From: JAFGLZ01 sp964622545
Lineage (GTDB): Bacteria; Planctomycetota; Phycisphaerae; UBA1845; JAFGLZ01
DNA: 64,000 nt
Assembly: GCA_964622545.1 (NCBI GenBank)
Contig: CAZUQM010000017.1
Coordinates: forward strand, 1-64,000
Direction: 5' to 3'
The notes beneath the pieces were generated by a model that was given only the letters and a program-made list of their open reading frames with translations, was not told the origin of the DNA and made no database searches. This document shows positions 36,231 to 45,725 of this stretch, piece by piece. A program made the translations under genes and the position numbers. Within the stretch, counting starts at the first letter, position 1, and each line of letters begins with the position of its first letter.

Positions 36231-36911
36231 ATGCAGATCTCGGAGCTGTTCTATTCCGTTCAGGGTGAAGGCAAGCTCGCGGGCATGCCGTCGGCGTTCG
36301 TCCGAACGGCCGGGTGTCCGCTGGACTGCCGCTGGTGCGACACCGACTACGCGCGGCGGGGCGACGCCGGCGAGTCGATGACCGTTCAGGACATGGTGGA
36401 CGCCGTCGCCGTCTGGCCCGCGCGCTACGCGGTGGTCACCGGCGGCGAACCGATGATCCAGGCCGAGGTCGTCGAGCTGACGCGGTCGTTGCGAGACCGC
36501 GGGCTACACGTAACGGTCGAAACGGCCGGCATCGTCTATCGCCCGGTGGTGTGCGACCTGATGAGCCTCAGTCCGAAGCTCAGCAACTCCACCCCGCGGG
36601 AGTCGGAGGTGCGAGCCGTGCGACACGACCGCCAACGCCTGAGCATCGAGACGCTTCAGCGTTTGATGGCCGAGTACGCCTATCAGCTCAAGTTCGTCGT
36701 GGCCTGTCCGGCCGACGTGGACGAGATCGGCCGCCTGTTGGACGATCTGGGCCAGGTAAGCCCCGACGACGTGCTGCTCATGCCCGAGGGCGTCGAGACC
36801 GACGTCTTGCAGGAGCGGGCCACATGGCTCGTCGAAATCTGCAAGCAGACGGGGTATCGTTACAGCCCGAGGCTGCATATCGAGCTGTTCGGCTATCAAC
36901 GCGGTCTGTAG
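36231..36911 (+). CDS. queE: 7-carboxy-7-deazaguanine synthase QueE
   Basis: 226-aa radical-SAM enzyme converting carboxytetrahydropterin to 7-carboxy-7-deazaguanine. FYSVQGEG, then the iron-sulfur cysteines C29-x3-C33-x2-C36 (GCPLDCRWCDTDY) and VTGGEPMIQ (SAM-binding) are typical, and SLSPKLSNS follows. No strong ribosome site is seen before the ATG. 60 bp after queC, 42 bp before queD. Confidence 0.95.
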   Translation: MQISELFYSVQGEGKLAGMPSAFVRTAGCPLDCRWCDTDYARRGDAGESMTVQDMVDAVAVWPARYAVVTGGEPMIQAEVVELTRSLRDRGLHVTVETAGIVYRPVVCDLMSLSPKLSNSTPRESEVRAVRHDRQRLSIETLQRLMAEYAYQLKFVVACPADVDEIGRLLDDLGQVSPDDVLLMPEGVETDVLQERATWLVEICKQTGYRYSPRLHIELFGYQRGL

Positions 36912-36953
36912 CGACCCACGGATCGGGCGGGCCCAACACCGGAGGACCTCATC

Positions 36954-37412
36954 GTGTACCGCGTGCGTAAGGTGTTCGACATCGAGTCGGGTCACATGAT
37001 CAGCAAGCACCCCAGCCGATGCCGCTATCCTCACGGGCACACCCGGTGGATCGAGCTCGTGCTGGCGTCCGAGACGTTGAACGATCAGGATATGGTGGTC
37101 GACTTCAAATGGGTCAAGCTGGCGGTGCAAGACCTGCTCGACAAGCTCGACCACGCGATGTGCATCAACAGCGAGGACCCGCTGTTGCCGCAGATGCAGT
37201 CCGTGAGCGAGCGGATCGTCATCTTCGACGGCGTGGACCCGTCGACCGAAGTCTTCGCGCGGTACATCTTCGATCACCTGGAGCGTCAGATCGCCGAGGG
37301 CAAGCCGCTGAGCGACGGCGAGGGCCAGTACGACATCGATCCGGGGGTGCGGCTCGAGCGCGTCCGCGTCTCGGAGACGCCCACCACGTGGGCCGAGTAC
37401 ACGAGGGACTGA
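36954..37412 (+). CDS. queD: 6-carboxy-5,6,7,8-tetrahydropterin synthase QueD
   Basis: 152 aa. The zinc/active-site residues H14, C23, H27 and H29 are in SGHMISKHPSRCRYPHGHT, then MVVDFKWVK, LDHAMCIN and PTTWAEY. QueD makes carboxytetrahydropterin from dihydroneopterin triphosphate. A GTG start with GGAGG upstream is used. Its TGA overlaps the ATG of queF (TGATG), so the pair is translationally coupled. Confidence 0.95.
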   Translation: MYRVRKVFDIESGHMISKHPSRCRYPHGHTRWIELVLASETLNDQDMVVDFKWVKLAVQDLLDKLDHAMCINSEDPLLPQMQSVSERIVIFDGVDPSTEVFARYIFDHLERQIAEGKPLSDGEGQYDIDPGVRLERVRVSETPTTWAEYTRD

Positions 37413-37816
37413 TGAAACGCCGCAAGCAGACCATGGATCGCAGCAAGCGCGTCGCGCTCTTCGAGGCGTTCGACAACCCGCACCCCAAGCGGGACTACGA
37501 GATCGAGATCGTCCAGCCCGAGTTCACCTCGACGTGCCCCAAGACGGGCCAGCCCGACTTCGGCACGATCACGATCCGCTACGTGCCGGGCAAGACGTGC
37601 GTCGAGCTGAAGAGCCTGAAGTTCTACCTCCAGAGCTATCGCGACGAGGGGATCTTCTACGAGGACGTCACCAACCGAATCCTCGACGACCTGGTGACGC
37701 TGCTCGCGCCCCAACGCATGGAGGTGATCAGCGAGTGGACCCCGCGCGGCGGGATCAGCACGACCGTCCGATGCACCCACGAGGCGCGGCAGGGCCGGTC
37801 GCGTCGAAGGACCTGA
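37412..37816 (+). CDS. queF: NADPH-dependent 7-cyano-7-deazaguanine reductase QueF
   Basis: 134 aa, short QueF type. The thioimide-forming C42 (FTSTCPKTGQPDFG, D49) and the substrate/NADPH segment ELKSLKFYLQSYRDEG (65-80) are diagnostic. Reduces preQ0 to preQ1, the base inserted into tRNA in the queuosine pathway. The chosen ATG overlaps the queD stop; an ATG seven codons later is also possible. C-terminal tail is Arg-rich. Last gene of the operon; GTP cyclohydrolase is not here. Confidence 0.94.
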   Translation: MKRRKQTMDRSKRVALFEAFDNPHPKRDYEIEIVQPEFTSTCPKTGQPDFGTITIRYVPGKTCVELKSLKFYLQSYRDEGIFYEDVTNRILDDLVTLLAPQRMEVISEWTPRGGISTTVRCTHEARQGRSRRRT

Positions 37817-38108
37817 CGGCTTCCCGGCCTCTTGCCGGATGCGAGCGGTTCCGTCCCTGGCTTGAAACCGCCGCCCGGCGAGGGTAGGCTACGTGAAGCT
37901 TCCGGTTTCGATCTCCCCCTTAGCGAAAACCGAAGAGCGGTCATACATGCGTGTAGTTGTGTCGAGGCGAAGGAGCTGACAGCAGCAACGACGACACGCG
38001 GACACGAGGCCGGACCGAACGAGATGCGCGCCCGGCGCGCCGCCGCGGTCCGGTCGACTTCGTCTCCAGGTGCAGGTCGGGCCATCCACGATGTGGGAGG
38101 ATTCAAGG

Positions 38109-39065
38109 ATGAGTAGACGACGAACCGCTTTTCTGGCCGGCGCGCTGTGCTGCGGCACGCTGGTCACCATCATGGGATGCTATCCGTTCGGGGGATTCAG
38201 CTTCACGATCCAGTTCGTCACGCCCTCGAAGGCCGAGTCGACCGAGACGCAGACCTTTACGCTGCCCGAGGGCGCGCTGGTCAAGGTGACCAACGACGTC
38301 GGCAGCCTGCGGGTCACCGTCGACCAGTCGGCCACCGAGGCCACGGTCGAGATCACCAAGACCGCCCTGGCCGACAGTGAGGCCGACGCCGACGCCCTGC
38401 TGGCGGACATGACGGTCGACATCACCGAGCCGACCGAGCAGGACAACACCCTGACGATCGTGGCCGAGAAACCCGCCAGCGCCACCAGCGACGACTCGCA
38501 GTTCCAGTTCACGGTCGACGGCGACCAGATCAACATCCAGTCGATCGTCGGCTCGGTGGTGGTCGCCCAGTACCGGCTGCGCATCACCCTGCCGCCCGGG
38601 CACGGTGTCGAGGCCCTGCAGAAGGTCGGACCGATCAAGGCCGTCGCCCTCGATACGGCCAGCACGCTCCAGACCGAGGCGGGAGCGATCGAGGCCGTCG
38701 CCACCCAGGCGGACCTGACCGCCACGACCGAGGCGGGCAGCATCGAGGCCGAGGCCCACCAGGGCTCGCTCGATGCCAGCACCCAGGCCGGCGCGGTCGA
38801 CGTCGAGGTGGCCTCCCTGGCCGCCGACGACCTCGTCAAGGTCCGCGTCGAGTCCGGCAGCATCCAGGTGCGGCTGCCGTCGAGTATCGCCGCATCGCTG
38901 CGGGCCCTGACCGAGCTGGGGCGGGTCTTCTTCGCTGAGGACGATTTCGACGCCGCCTCCGACGTGACGGACACGCGTGTCTTCGTCGAGGCCACGCTGA
39001 ACGGCGGCGGCGCGAGCGTGGACGTCCAGACCGAGGTCGGCTCGATCGACGTCGACGCCTACTGA
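38109..39065 (+). CDS. DUF4097-type beta-helix lipoprotein
   Basis: 318 aa. The signal ends at lipobox IMGC (Cys24). The mature protein has repeated short beta segments such as IKAVALDTAS, IEAVATQADLTATTEAGSIEAE and AGAVDVEVASL, the right-handed parallel beta repeats of DUF4097 proteins, where each turn carries G(A/S)I(E/D)-like motifs. GGGAGG lies 8 nt before the ATG. A terminator hairpin follows at 39099. Function unknown; surface-located. Confidence 0.83.
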   Translation: MSRRRTAFLAGALCCGTLVTIMGCYPFGGFSFTIQFVTPSKAESTETQTFTLPEGALVKVTNDVGSLRVTVDQSATEATVEITKTALADSEADADALLADMTVDITEPTEQDNTLTIVAEKPASATSDDSQFQFTVDGDQINIQSIVGSVVVAQYRLRITLPPGHGVEALQKVGPIKAVALDTASTLQTEAGAIEAVATQADLTATTEAGSIEAEAHQGSLDASTQAGAVDVEVASLAADDLVKVRVESGSIQVRLPSSIAASLRALTELGRVFFAEDDFDAASDVTDTRVFVEATLNGGGASVDVQTEVGSIDVDAY

Positions 39066-39374
39066 GCCCGCAAGCCCAGACCGTTTCACGCAACCCCACG
39101 CCCCGTGCGCAGCCGCGCGCGGGGCGTTTCGGCAGGCCTCAGACTTCAGACATCAAGGCGTGTGCCCGTGTGCCACTGGCTCGAGGTGTCCGCCGGTGCG
39201 GAAGGGTGAGCCTCCGGCCGAGCCGTGGCCGGGGTAGGATGAGGCCACCGACGAGGCTTCCCTGAGCCGCACGGTCATGCACCTCCAGTCCGGTCCGCTC
39301 GCTCTCGCCCCTATCCGCTCCTCTTTGCAGATGGTAAAAAGGTAGGCTCACCAACCTCTTTCGAAGGAGCCGTC
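39066..39374. other. Intergenic region
   Basis: Beyond the terminator it has a fragment (GTGTGCCACTGGC) of the REP-like family. A short A-flanked GGTAGG/CCAACC hairpin at about 39341-39356 lies just before the ribosome site of the next gene and could modulate it. No gene is seen. Confidence 0.4.
39099..39131 (+). terminator. Hairpin terminator after the DUF4097 gene
   Basis: CGCCCCGTGCGC and GCGCGCGGGGCG form a 12-bp stem (one wobble) around AGCC, followed by TTT. The T-run is short, so termination may be partial. Confidence 0.6.
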
Positions 39375-40700
39375 ATGATGTTCACCAGGAATCCGAAAGG
39401 CCCCACCGCCTCATGCTGGACGGTCATGGTAGCCGTCGCGGTGACCAGTACGACGGCATCGCTGACCGAACCGGACACACGCGGCCGCGTCGCCGCCGCC
39501 GAGGCCGGCCCGGCCAAGCTCACCCCCGCCCAGCACGCCGAGGCCCGACGCAAGGCCCGCCACCGCAAACGCCGGATCATCATGAACAACGACGGCAACG
39601 ACCTGAACAAGGCCAAGCCCGACGACCCGGTCACGCGGGAGCGCTTCCTGGCCGCCCGCACCACGCCGCTGCTCGGCTCGCAGGTCGACGCGATCTTCTA
39701 CTGCACGGGCGTGTTCAACTTCTACAGTCACCGCACCAAGGAGGCCGAGATCCAGAAGAGCCCCAAGACCGGCAACCGCTTCCTCCACAAGCTGCACGAG
39801 CTCGGCACCGACTCGCTCCAGCTCATGGTCGAGTTCGGCCACGAACACGGCATCGAGATCTTCTGGTCGATGCGGATGAACGACACGCACGATTCGGGCC
39901 GACCCGAGCTGCTCTGTCAGTGGAAGCGCGATCACCCCGAGTATCTCGTCGGTCAGAAGGGCGTGAAGTACCCCTACGGCTGTAACCGGTGGTCGAGCGT
40001 GGACTACGGCCGGCACGAGGTGCGCGACAAGGTCTACCGCATCTTCACCGAGGTCTGCAACAACTACGACGTCGACGGTATCGAGATGGACTTCTTCCGG
40101 CACCCCGTCCTGTTCAAGCCCCAGATGACCGGCAAGCCCGTCACGCAGGAGCACTGCGACAAGCTGACCAGCCTGGTGCGCCGGATTCGCAAGATGGCCG
40201 ACGAGGTCGGCATGCGGCGGGGCCGGCCCATCCTGATCGCGACGCGCGTGCAGGACTCGGTCGGCTACTGCAAGGCCTACGGCATCGACCTGGTCCGCTG
40301 GCTGGAGGAAGGCCTCATCGACATCGTCACGGGCGGCGGCTACTACAAGCTCGAGCCCTGGGAGAACCTGGTCGCCCTCGGCAAGAAGCACGACGTACCG
40401 GTCTACGCCTGCCTGGTCACGCGACGCATCGCGCCGAGACCCAAACAGAAAGACCGCGACCACATGCGAAAGCGTTTCCGCGGCGAGGCCTACCTGGCCT
40501 GGAAGGCCGGCGTCAGCGGCATCTACACGTTCAACCAGTTCAATCCCCGCTCGCCGCTGTTCCGTGAGCTGGGCGACCCGGAGCTGCTGGCCAAGCTGGA
40601 TCGCATCGACAGGACGGCCTACGTGGAGAAGACCTGCTGGTCGCGACCCGAACGCTGGCTCAAGGGCGGCTCGACATTCGTCAAGGCCCCGAAGAAGTAA
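39375..40700 (+). CDS. Secreted GHL10-like glycosyl hydrolase
   Basis: 441 aa with a probable signal peptide (about 14-35). The core reads as a TIM barrel of the 'glycosyl hydrolase-like 10' type: DAIFYCTGVFNFYSH, GIEIFWSMRMND, VDGIEMDFFRHPV (Asp/Glu in the barrel), LDLV-like strand, and ITGGGYYKLEPW-like segments. An Arg/Lys-rich spacer precedes the domain. AAGGAG precedes the ATG. Substrate unknown. Next gene (CocE-type hydrolase) begins 34 bp later, so an operon is likely. Confidence 0.75.
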   Translation: MMFTRNPKGPTASCWTVMVAVAVTSTTASLTEPDTRGRVAAAEAGPAKLTPAQHAEARRKARHRKRRIIMNNDGNDLNKAKPDDPVTRERFLAARTTPLLGSQVDAIFYCTGVFNFYSHRTKEAEIQKSPKTGNRFLHKLHELGTDSLQLMVEFGHEHGIEIFWSMRMNDTHDSGRPELLCQWKRDHPEYLVGQKGVKYPYGCNRWSSVDYGRHEVRDKVYRIFTEVCNNYDVDGIEMDFFRHPVLFKPQMTGKPVTQEHCDKLTSLVRRIRKMADEVGMRRGRPILIATRVQDSVGYCKAYGIDLVRWLEEGLIDIVTGGGYYKLEPWENLVALGKKHDVPVYACLVTRRIAPRPKQKDRDHMRKRFRGEAYLAWKAGVSGIYTFNQFNPRSPLFRELGDPELLAKLDRIDRTAYVEKTCWSRPERWLKGGSTFVKAPKK

Positions 40701-40734
40701 GCCGCCCTGGGGCCGTCTTGGGAGCGACCTCTCG

Positions 40735-42699
40735 ATGAACAGACCGCATGCATGGCCGGCTCGCCGCTACGTTCGAGCGTCTCTGATCGCTGTGGCGCTG
40801 GTCGTCGCGGCGGGCGACACGGTTCGAGCGGCCGACGGCCCAACGACGACGGCGACCGACGCCAGCGTCGAGCCCTTCCCCTCGAACGACACCGCCTGGT
40901 ACGACCAGTCGGCCGTTTTGAAGCGCTTCCCTCCGAAGTACGACGGCGTGGAGCGAACCAGCCGCTATGTTACGATGCGCGACGGCTGCCGCATCGCCAT
41001 CGACGTGTTCCTGCCGAAGGGCCTCGAAGCCGGACAACGCCTTCCCGCCATGCTCCACCAGACGCGGTACTGGCGGTACATCGCCTACACCGGCCCGATC
41101 GCCAAGCTCGCCAAGTCGGGCCGCATCCATGAGATCCGCGACTTCGTCGTCGTTCGCGGCTACGCGTGGGTCGCGGCCGACGTCCGCGGCTCGGGTGCTT
41201 CGTTCGGCTACCGCCCCTGCGAGTACGCGCCCGATGAGATCCGCGACGGCAAGGACCTCGTCGACTGGATCGTCGACCAGCCCTGGTCCGACGGGTCGGT
41301 CGGCGCCACGGGTGTGAGCTACGACGGCGGGACGGCCGAGCTGCTTGCCTCGAACAAGCACCCGGCCGTCAAGGCCATCGCCCCGCTCTTCTCGATGTTC
41401 GACCCGTACCTCGAGGTGGTCCATCCGGGCGGCGTGCATCTGTCGTGGTTCACCGAGGTCTGGGGCTCCCTCGGCAGCCAGCTCGATCGCAACATCCTGC
41501 CCGACCTGATCAAGCAGCGGTACAGCCCGCTCGTGACCCTGGTCGCCAAGGGCGTCAGCCCGGTCGATGCCGACCGCGACGGGTCGATCCTCGCCCAGGC
41601 CGTGCGGTCGCATGCCTACAACTGGGATCTGCACGGAACGGCGCAGAAGATCACCTTCCGCGACGACCCGTTGCCCTACACCTGGTCGCTGGGGTTCGCC
41701 TCAATGAGCCCCTATGTCAAGGCCGGCGCGTTGGACCAAGCCGGCGTGGCCGTCTACAGCTACAGCGGCTGGTACGACGCGGCCTTCGCCCACGCCGCCA
41801 TCAAGCGGCACAGGACGCTTCGCGGCCACGCCAACCGCCTGACGCTCGGGCCGTGGAACCACGGCGGCAAGATCGACTGCACGCCGCCCGGGTCGCGCCG
41901 CAGCCGATTCGACCGTCGCGTCGAGCTGTTCCGCTTCTTCGACCATCACCTCCGCGGCACGAAAACGGGCATCGCCGACGAGCCGCCCATCCACTACTTC
42001 ACGATGGTCGCCAACACGTGGCACGCCACGGACACCTGGCCGCCGAAGGCCGAGCGGCGCGCGTACTACTTGGCGGGGGACGGCGTGCTGAGCACGGGTG
42101 CCGAGCCGACGCAGGCCGACGACGCCTTCGACGAGTACACCGTCGATCGCTCGCATGGGACGGCCGAGCGGTCGCGTTGGAACTCTCTCGTGCTCAGCGG
42201 ACCCGTGGTCTACCCCGACCGCGCCGAGCAGGACGCCAAGCTGCTGTGCTACACGACCGCGCCCCTGGAAGCCGACCTTGAGGTCACGGGTCATCCCGTC
42301 ATCACGCTGCACGTCACGCACCCGCACGAGGACGGTCACGTCTTCGCCTATCTCGAAGATGTCGCACCCGACGGCGTCGTCTCGCTGCTGTCCGAGGGCA
42401 TGCTGCGGGCCGTGCATCGCAAGCTGAGCGACGCCGAGCCGCCCTACCCGCACTGCGTGCCGTATCGCTCGTTCCGCCGCGCCGACGCCGAGCCGCTCGT
42501 GCCGGGCGGACCTGCGGAGCTCACGTTCGATCTGCTGCCGATCTCGTACCTGTTCAGGTCAGGGCACCGCATTCGGTTGGCCGTGGGCGGCGCCGATGCC
42601 GATCACTTCGCCAACCCGCCCGGGCCGTCGCCGACCATCCGGGTGCACCGCAGCGCAGCCCGGCCGTCGCACCTCGTTCTGCCGGTGGTGCGGCGGTAG
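40735..42699 (+). CDS. Exported CocE/NonD-family alpha/beta hydrolase
   Basis: 654 aa. A signal peptide (about 12-32) is followed by an alpha/beta-hydrolase with the nucleophile elbow G193-V-S195-Y-D-G198, preceded by DVRGSGASFG. The middle cap and C-terminal jelly-roll (VYPDRAEQDAKLLCYTTAP-like, FAYLEDVAPDG) are those of X-Pro dipeptidyl-peptidase/CocE proteins. These cleave esters or peptides. GGGAG precedes the ATG. Probably an envelope-located esterase acting on acylated substrates; exact activity unknown. Confidence 0.85.
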   Translation: MNRPHAWPARRYVRASLIAVALVVAAGDTVRAADGPTTTATDASVEPFPSNDTAWYDQSAVLKRFPPKYDGVERTSRYVTMRDGCRIAIDVFLPKGLEAGQRLPAMLHQTRYWRYIAYTGPIAKLAKSGRIHEIRDFVVVRGYAWVAADVRGSGASFGYRPCEYAPDEIRDGKDLVDWIVDQPWSDGSVGATGVSYDGGTAELLASNKHPAVKAIAPLFSMFDPYLEVVHPGGVHLSWFTEVWGSLGSQLDRNILPDLIKQRYSPLVTLVAKGVSPVDADRDGSILAQAVRSHAYNWDLHGTAQKITFRDDPLPYTWSLGFASMSPYVKAGALDQAGVAVYSYSGWYDAAFAHAAIKRHRTLRGHANRLTLGPWNHGGKIDCTPPGSRRSRFDRRVELFRFFDHHLRGTKTGIADEPPIHYFTMVANTWHATDTWPPKAERRAYYLAGDGVLSTGAEPTQADDAFDEYTVDRSHGTAERSRWNSLVLSGPVVYPDRAEQDAKLLCYTTAPLEADLEVTGHPVITLHVTHPHEDGHVFAYLEDVAPDGVVSLLSEGMLRAVHRKLSDAEPPYPHCVPYRSFRRADAEPLVPGGPAELTFDLLPISYLFRSGHRIRLAVGGADADHFANPPGPSPTIRVHRSAARPSHLVLPVVRR

Positions 42700-42908
42700 T
42701 TCCGCAGATTCCCGTCCCCCACGGCTCCTTCGGCGGAGCTCAGAACCGGTGAAGCCATGGGGCACCCGGGTTGTGCCGTCCTGACTGTAGCCGGTCGCCG
42801 GGTCCGACTTGCTCGGTGCGCCGCCGACGTTGAAAACGCGACCAACGATCGGTACAACGCGGGCATCGTCGACGTGGCATCCAAGTGACGGATCCTAGGA
42901 GGTGTAAC

Positions 42909-43955
42909 ATGGGCAACGATCCGGTTCGATTCGGTCTGATCGGCGCGGGCATGGTCTCCGACGCCCACGCCCGATCCATCCAGGAACTCGACGACGCCGA
43001 GCTGAAGGTGGTCTTCTCGCGGACCGAGGATCGGGCCAGGACCTTCGCCGAGACATACAACGCCGACTGGACCACCGACCTCGACACGGTGATGCAGCGC
43101 GACGACCTCGACGCCGTCATCGTCACGACCGCGCCCTACAACCACGCGCCGCACGCCATCCAGGCCATGCGGGCCGGCAAGCACGTCCTCGTCGAAAAGC
43201 CCATGGCCAACACGACGGCCGAGTGCGACGAGATGACGGCCGTGGCCCACGAGACGAACCGCACGCTCGGTGTGATCTTCCAGAGCCGGTTCAAGCGCGA
43301 CGTGCTGCGGACCAAGGAGATGGTCGACTCGGGCAAGCTCGGCGATCTGCTACACGTCAGCGGCTACGTCAAGTGGTATCGACCGCAGAGCTACTACGAG
43401 GCCAACGACTGGCGGGGCAAGGTCGAGACCGAGGGCGGCGGCGTGATCTTCAGCCAGGCCGGCCACACGCTGGACCTCATGCGGTGGATCGGCGGGCCCG
43501 TCGAGTGGGTCTTTACGAACATGGTGACCGCACCCGTGCACGAGGGCATCGAGATCGAGAACCTCGGTACGGTCACCATGCGGTTCGCCAACGGCGCCAC
43601 CGGCGTGCTCGAGGCGGCCACCGCGCTGTACCCGGGCCTGCCCGAGACCCTGGCCGTGCACGGCTCGAACGGGACGATCGTGCTCGAGGCCGGCGACGCC
43701 GTGACGTGGGAGATCAAGGAGGGGTCCGACGACGACAAGGCCCCGCCGGATAAGTCCGACGAGGGCCACGGCACCGGCGCGTCCGACCCGATGGCCTTCC
43801 CGATCACGTGGCACAAGCTCCAGATCGCGGACTTCATCGACGCCCTTCGGACGGGCCGACCGACCCAGATGGATCCCACGCAGGGACGACTGCTCAACGA
43901 GATGTGCGAGGCGGTCTACGAATCGGCCCGCACGCTGAGCGTGGTGCGGATGTAG
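42909..43955 (+). CDS. Gfo/Idh/MocA-family oxidoreductase
   Basis: 348 aa, cytoplasmic NAD(P)-dependent sugar oxidoreductase. N-terminal Rossmann loop GLIGAGMVS (8-17), the characteristic VLVEKPMA segment and the later SGYVKWYRPQSYYEANDW stretch are family features. A perfect AGGAGGTG lies just upstream of the ATG. Members act on inositol, glucose-fructose, UDP-sugars and sugar acids; which one cannot be told. It has no signal peptide, unlike its neighbours. Confidence 0.9.
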   Translation: MGNDPVRFGLIGAGMVSDAHARSIQELDDAELKVVFSRTEDRARTFAETYNADWTTDLDTVMQRDDLDAVIVTTAPYNHAPHAIQAMRAGKHVLVEKPMANTTAECDEMTAVAHETNRTLGVIFQSRFKRDVLRTKEMVDSGKLGDLLHVSGYVKWYRPQSYYEANDWRGKVETEGGGVIFSQAGHTLDLMRWIGGPVEWVFTNMVTAPVHEGIEIENLGTVTMRFANGATGVLEAATALYPGLPETLAVHGSNGTIVLEAGDAVTWEIKEGSDDDKAPPDKSDEGHGTGASDPMAFPITWHKLQIADFIDALRTGRPTQMDPTQGRLLNEMCEAVYESARTLSVVRM

Positions 43956-44115
43956 TCCTGCGGGTGCCACGGGCGGACAGCCGCCGGTCGCACCGGGGAA
44001 GCCAGCACGCACCGTCGCACGCACGCCCCGTTCTTCGTAGAATGAAGGGACGGGTGATCCCGGTGGGGCAAGCCGGTTGACGCACCCTCGTCGAGCCACG
44101 CAGAGGAGATCAACC

Positions 44116-45555
44116 ATGAAGCGCGCGTTTCTGATCGCCGTGCTCAGCGTCGCGATGATCCTTGTTGCCGGGCCCCTTGCCGGGGAGTCCTTCGCCGCCG
44201 AGACCAAGGTCCTCCGCGCCGGCGCCGCGGCCAGCAACATCACGCCGCCGCTGGGCATCAGCATGAACGGCGGCATGTCCGACCGCCGTGCGGCGCACGT
44301 CCACGACGAACTGCACGCGCGGTGCCTCGTGCTCGACAACGGCCGGACGCGGCTGGCCATCGTCCTGATCGATAGCTGCCTCATCCAGCGTCCCGTGATG
44401 GACCGCGCCAAGGCCCTGACCGCCAAAGCCACGAACATCCCGACCGACCACATGCTGATGGCCGCCACGCATACGCACTACGCCCCTACCGTGACGCGGG
44501 TCTTCCAGTCCGACCCGGACGAGGCCTACATCGATTTCCTCGTCCGCCGCGTCGCCGACGGCGTCAAGCGAGCGATCACGAACCTCGCGCCCGCCCGCAT
44601 CGGCTGGACGGTCGGCACCGAACCCGACCAGGTCTTCAACCGGCGATGGCACCTCAAGCCCGGCACCATGCCCGAGAATCCGTGGGGCCGCCGCGACGAC
44701 AAGGTCAAGATGAACCCCGGCGTGAAGAACCCCAACCTGGTCAAGACCGCCGGCCCGATCGACCCGGACGTCCCCGTCATCTCGGTCCAGTCGCCCGACG
44801 GCCGACCCATCGCCCTGCTGGCGAACTACTCGCTGCATTACGTCGGCGGTTGTCCGGGCAGCCACATCTCGGCCGACTACTTCGGCATGTTCGCCGACCG
44901 CATGAGCGAGTTGCTCGGCGCCGACCGCGTCGAGCCGCCCTTCGTCGCCATGATGTCCAACGGCACGAGCGCCGACATCAACAACATCAACTGGAGGCAC
45001 GGCCAGCCGAAGCAGCCGCCCTACGGCCAGATGCGCCGGGTCGCCCACGACGTCGCCGACGCGGCCTACCAGGCCTATCGCGGCATCGAGTACAAGAGCT
45101 GGGTCCCCCTGGGCGTGGCCCAGACCGAGATCGAGCTGGGCGTCCGCAAGCCGAGCAAGGCCGAGATCGCCGAGGCCAAGGATATCGTCGCCAAGGCCAA
45201 GGGACCGCAGCTCCGCGGCCTCCGCGAGATCTACGCCGGCGAGACCCTCGACCTGGTCGACTATCCCGATACGGTCACGATGATCCTCCAGGCCATGCGC
45301 ATCGGCGAGGTCGGCATCTGCGCGATCCCGTGCGAGGTCTTCGTCGAGATCGGCCTGGAGCTCAAGCGGATCAGCCCCTTGAAGCCCACCTTCACCATCG
45401 AGCTGGCCAACGGCTACAACGGCTACCTGCCCACGCCCGCCCAGCACAAGCTCGGCGGTTATGAGACCTGGCGGGCCAAGTCGAGCTACCTCGAGGAGAA
45501 CGCCAGCCCGAAGGTCGTCAAAACGCTGTCAACCCTTCTGGCCTCTCTGAAGTAG
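44116..45555 (+). CDS. Secreted neutral/alkaline ceramidase-like protein
   Basis: 479 aa. Signal peptide (about 3-27). The segments GAAASNITPPLGISMNGG, LMAATHTHYAP and DPDVPVISVQSPDG are those of the neutral/alkaline non-lysosomal ceramidase N-terminal domain used also by uncharacterised planctomycete proteins. The ceramidase C-terminal immunoglobulin-like domain seems absent. GAGGAG precedes the ATG. Whether it cleaves a ceramide or another N-acyl/ester compound is unknown. Confidence 0.82.
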   Translation: MKRAFLIAVLSVAMILVAGPLAGESFAAETKVLRAGAAASNITPPLGISMNGGMSDRRAAHVHDELHARCLVLDNGRTRLAIVLIDSCLIQRPVMDRAKALTAKATNIPTDHMLMAATHTHYAPTVTRVFQSDPDEAYIDFLVRRVADGVKRAITNLAPARIGWTVGTEPDQVFNRRWHLKPGTMPENPWGRRDDKVKMNPGVKNPNLVKTAGPIDPDVPVISVQSPDGRPIALLANYSLHYVGGCPGSHISADYFGMFADRMSELLGADRVEPPFVAMMSNGTSADINNINWRHGQPKQPPYGQMRRVAHDVADAAYQAYRGIEYKSWVPLGVAQTEIELGVRKPSKAEIAEAKDIVAKAKGPQLRGLREIYAGETLDLVDYPDTVTMILQAMRIGEVGICAIPCEVFVEIGLELKRISPLKPTFTIELANGYNGYLPTPAQHKLGGYETWRAKSSYLEENASPKVVKTLSTLLASLK

Positions 45556-45725
45556 ATGCTGGTGGAATGAGCGGGCGGTCGGGATGGAGGCCCAGACCTT
45601 CGGCGATCCCGGCCGGGCCGGGGGACGACACCCAATTACAACCACGACACGGACCGGACAACGCAGCGCGCGTTGCGCGACAGCCGCGCCCAGACCGTGC
45701 CGTCGGCCAGCACAGGAGGATCGAC

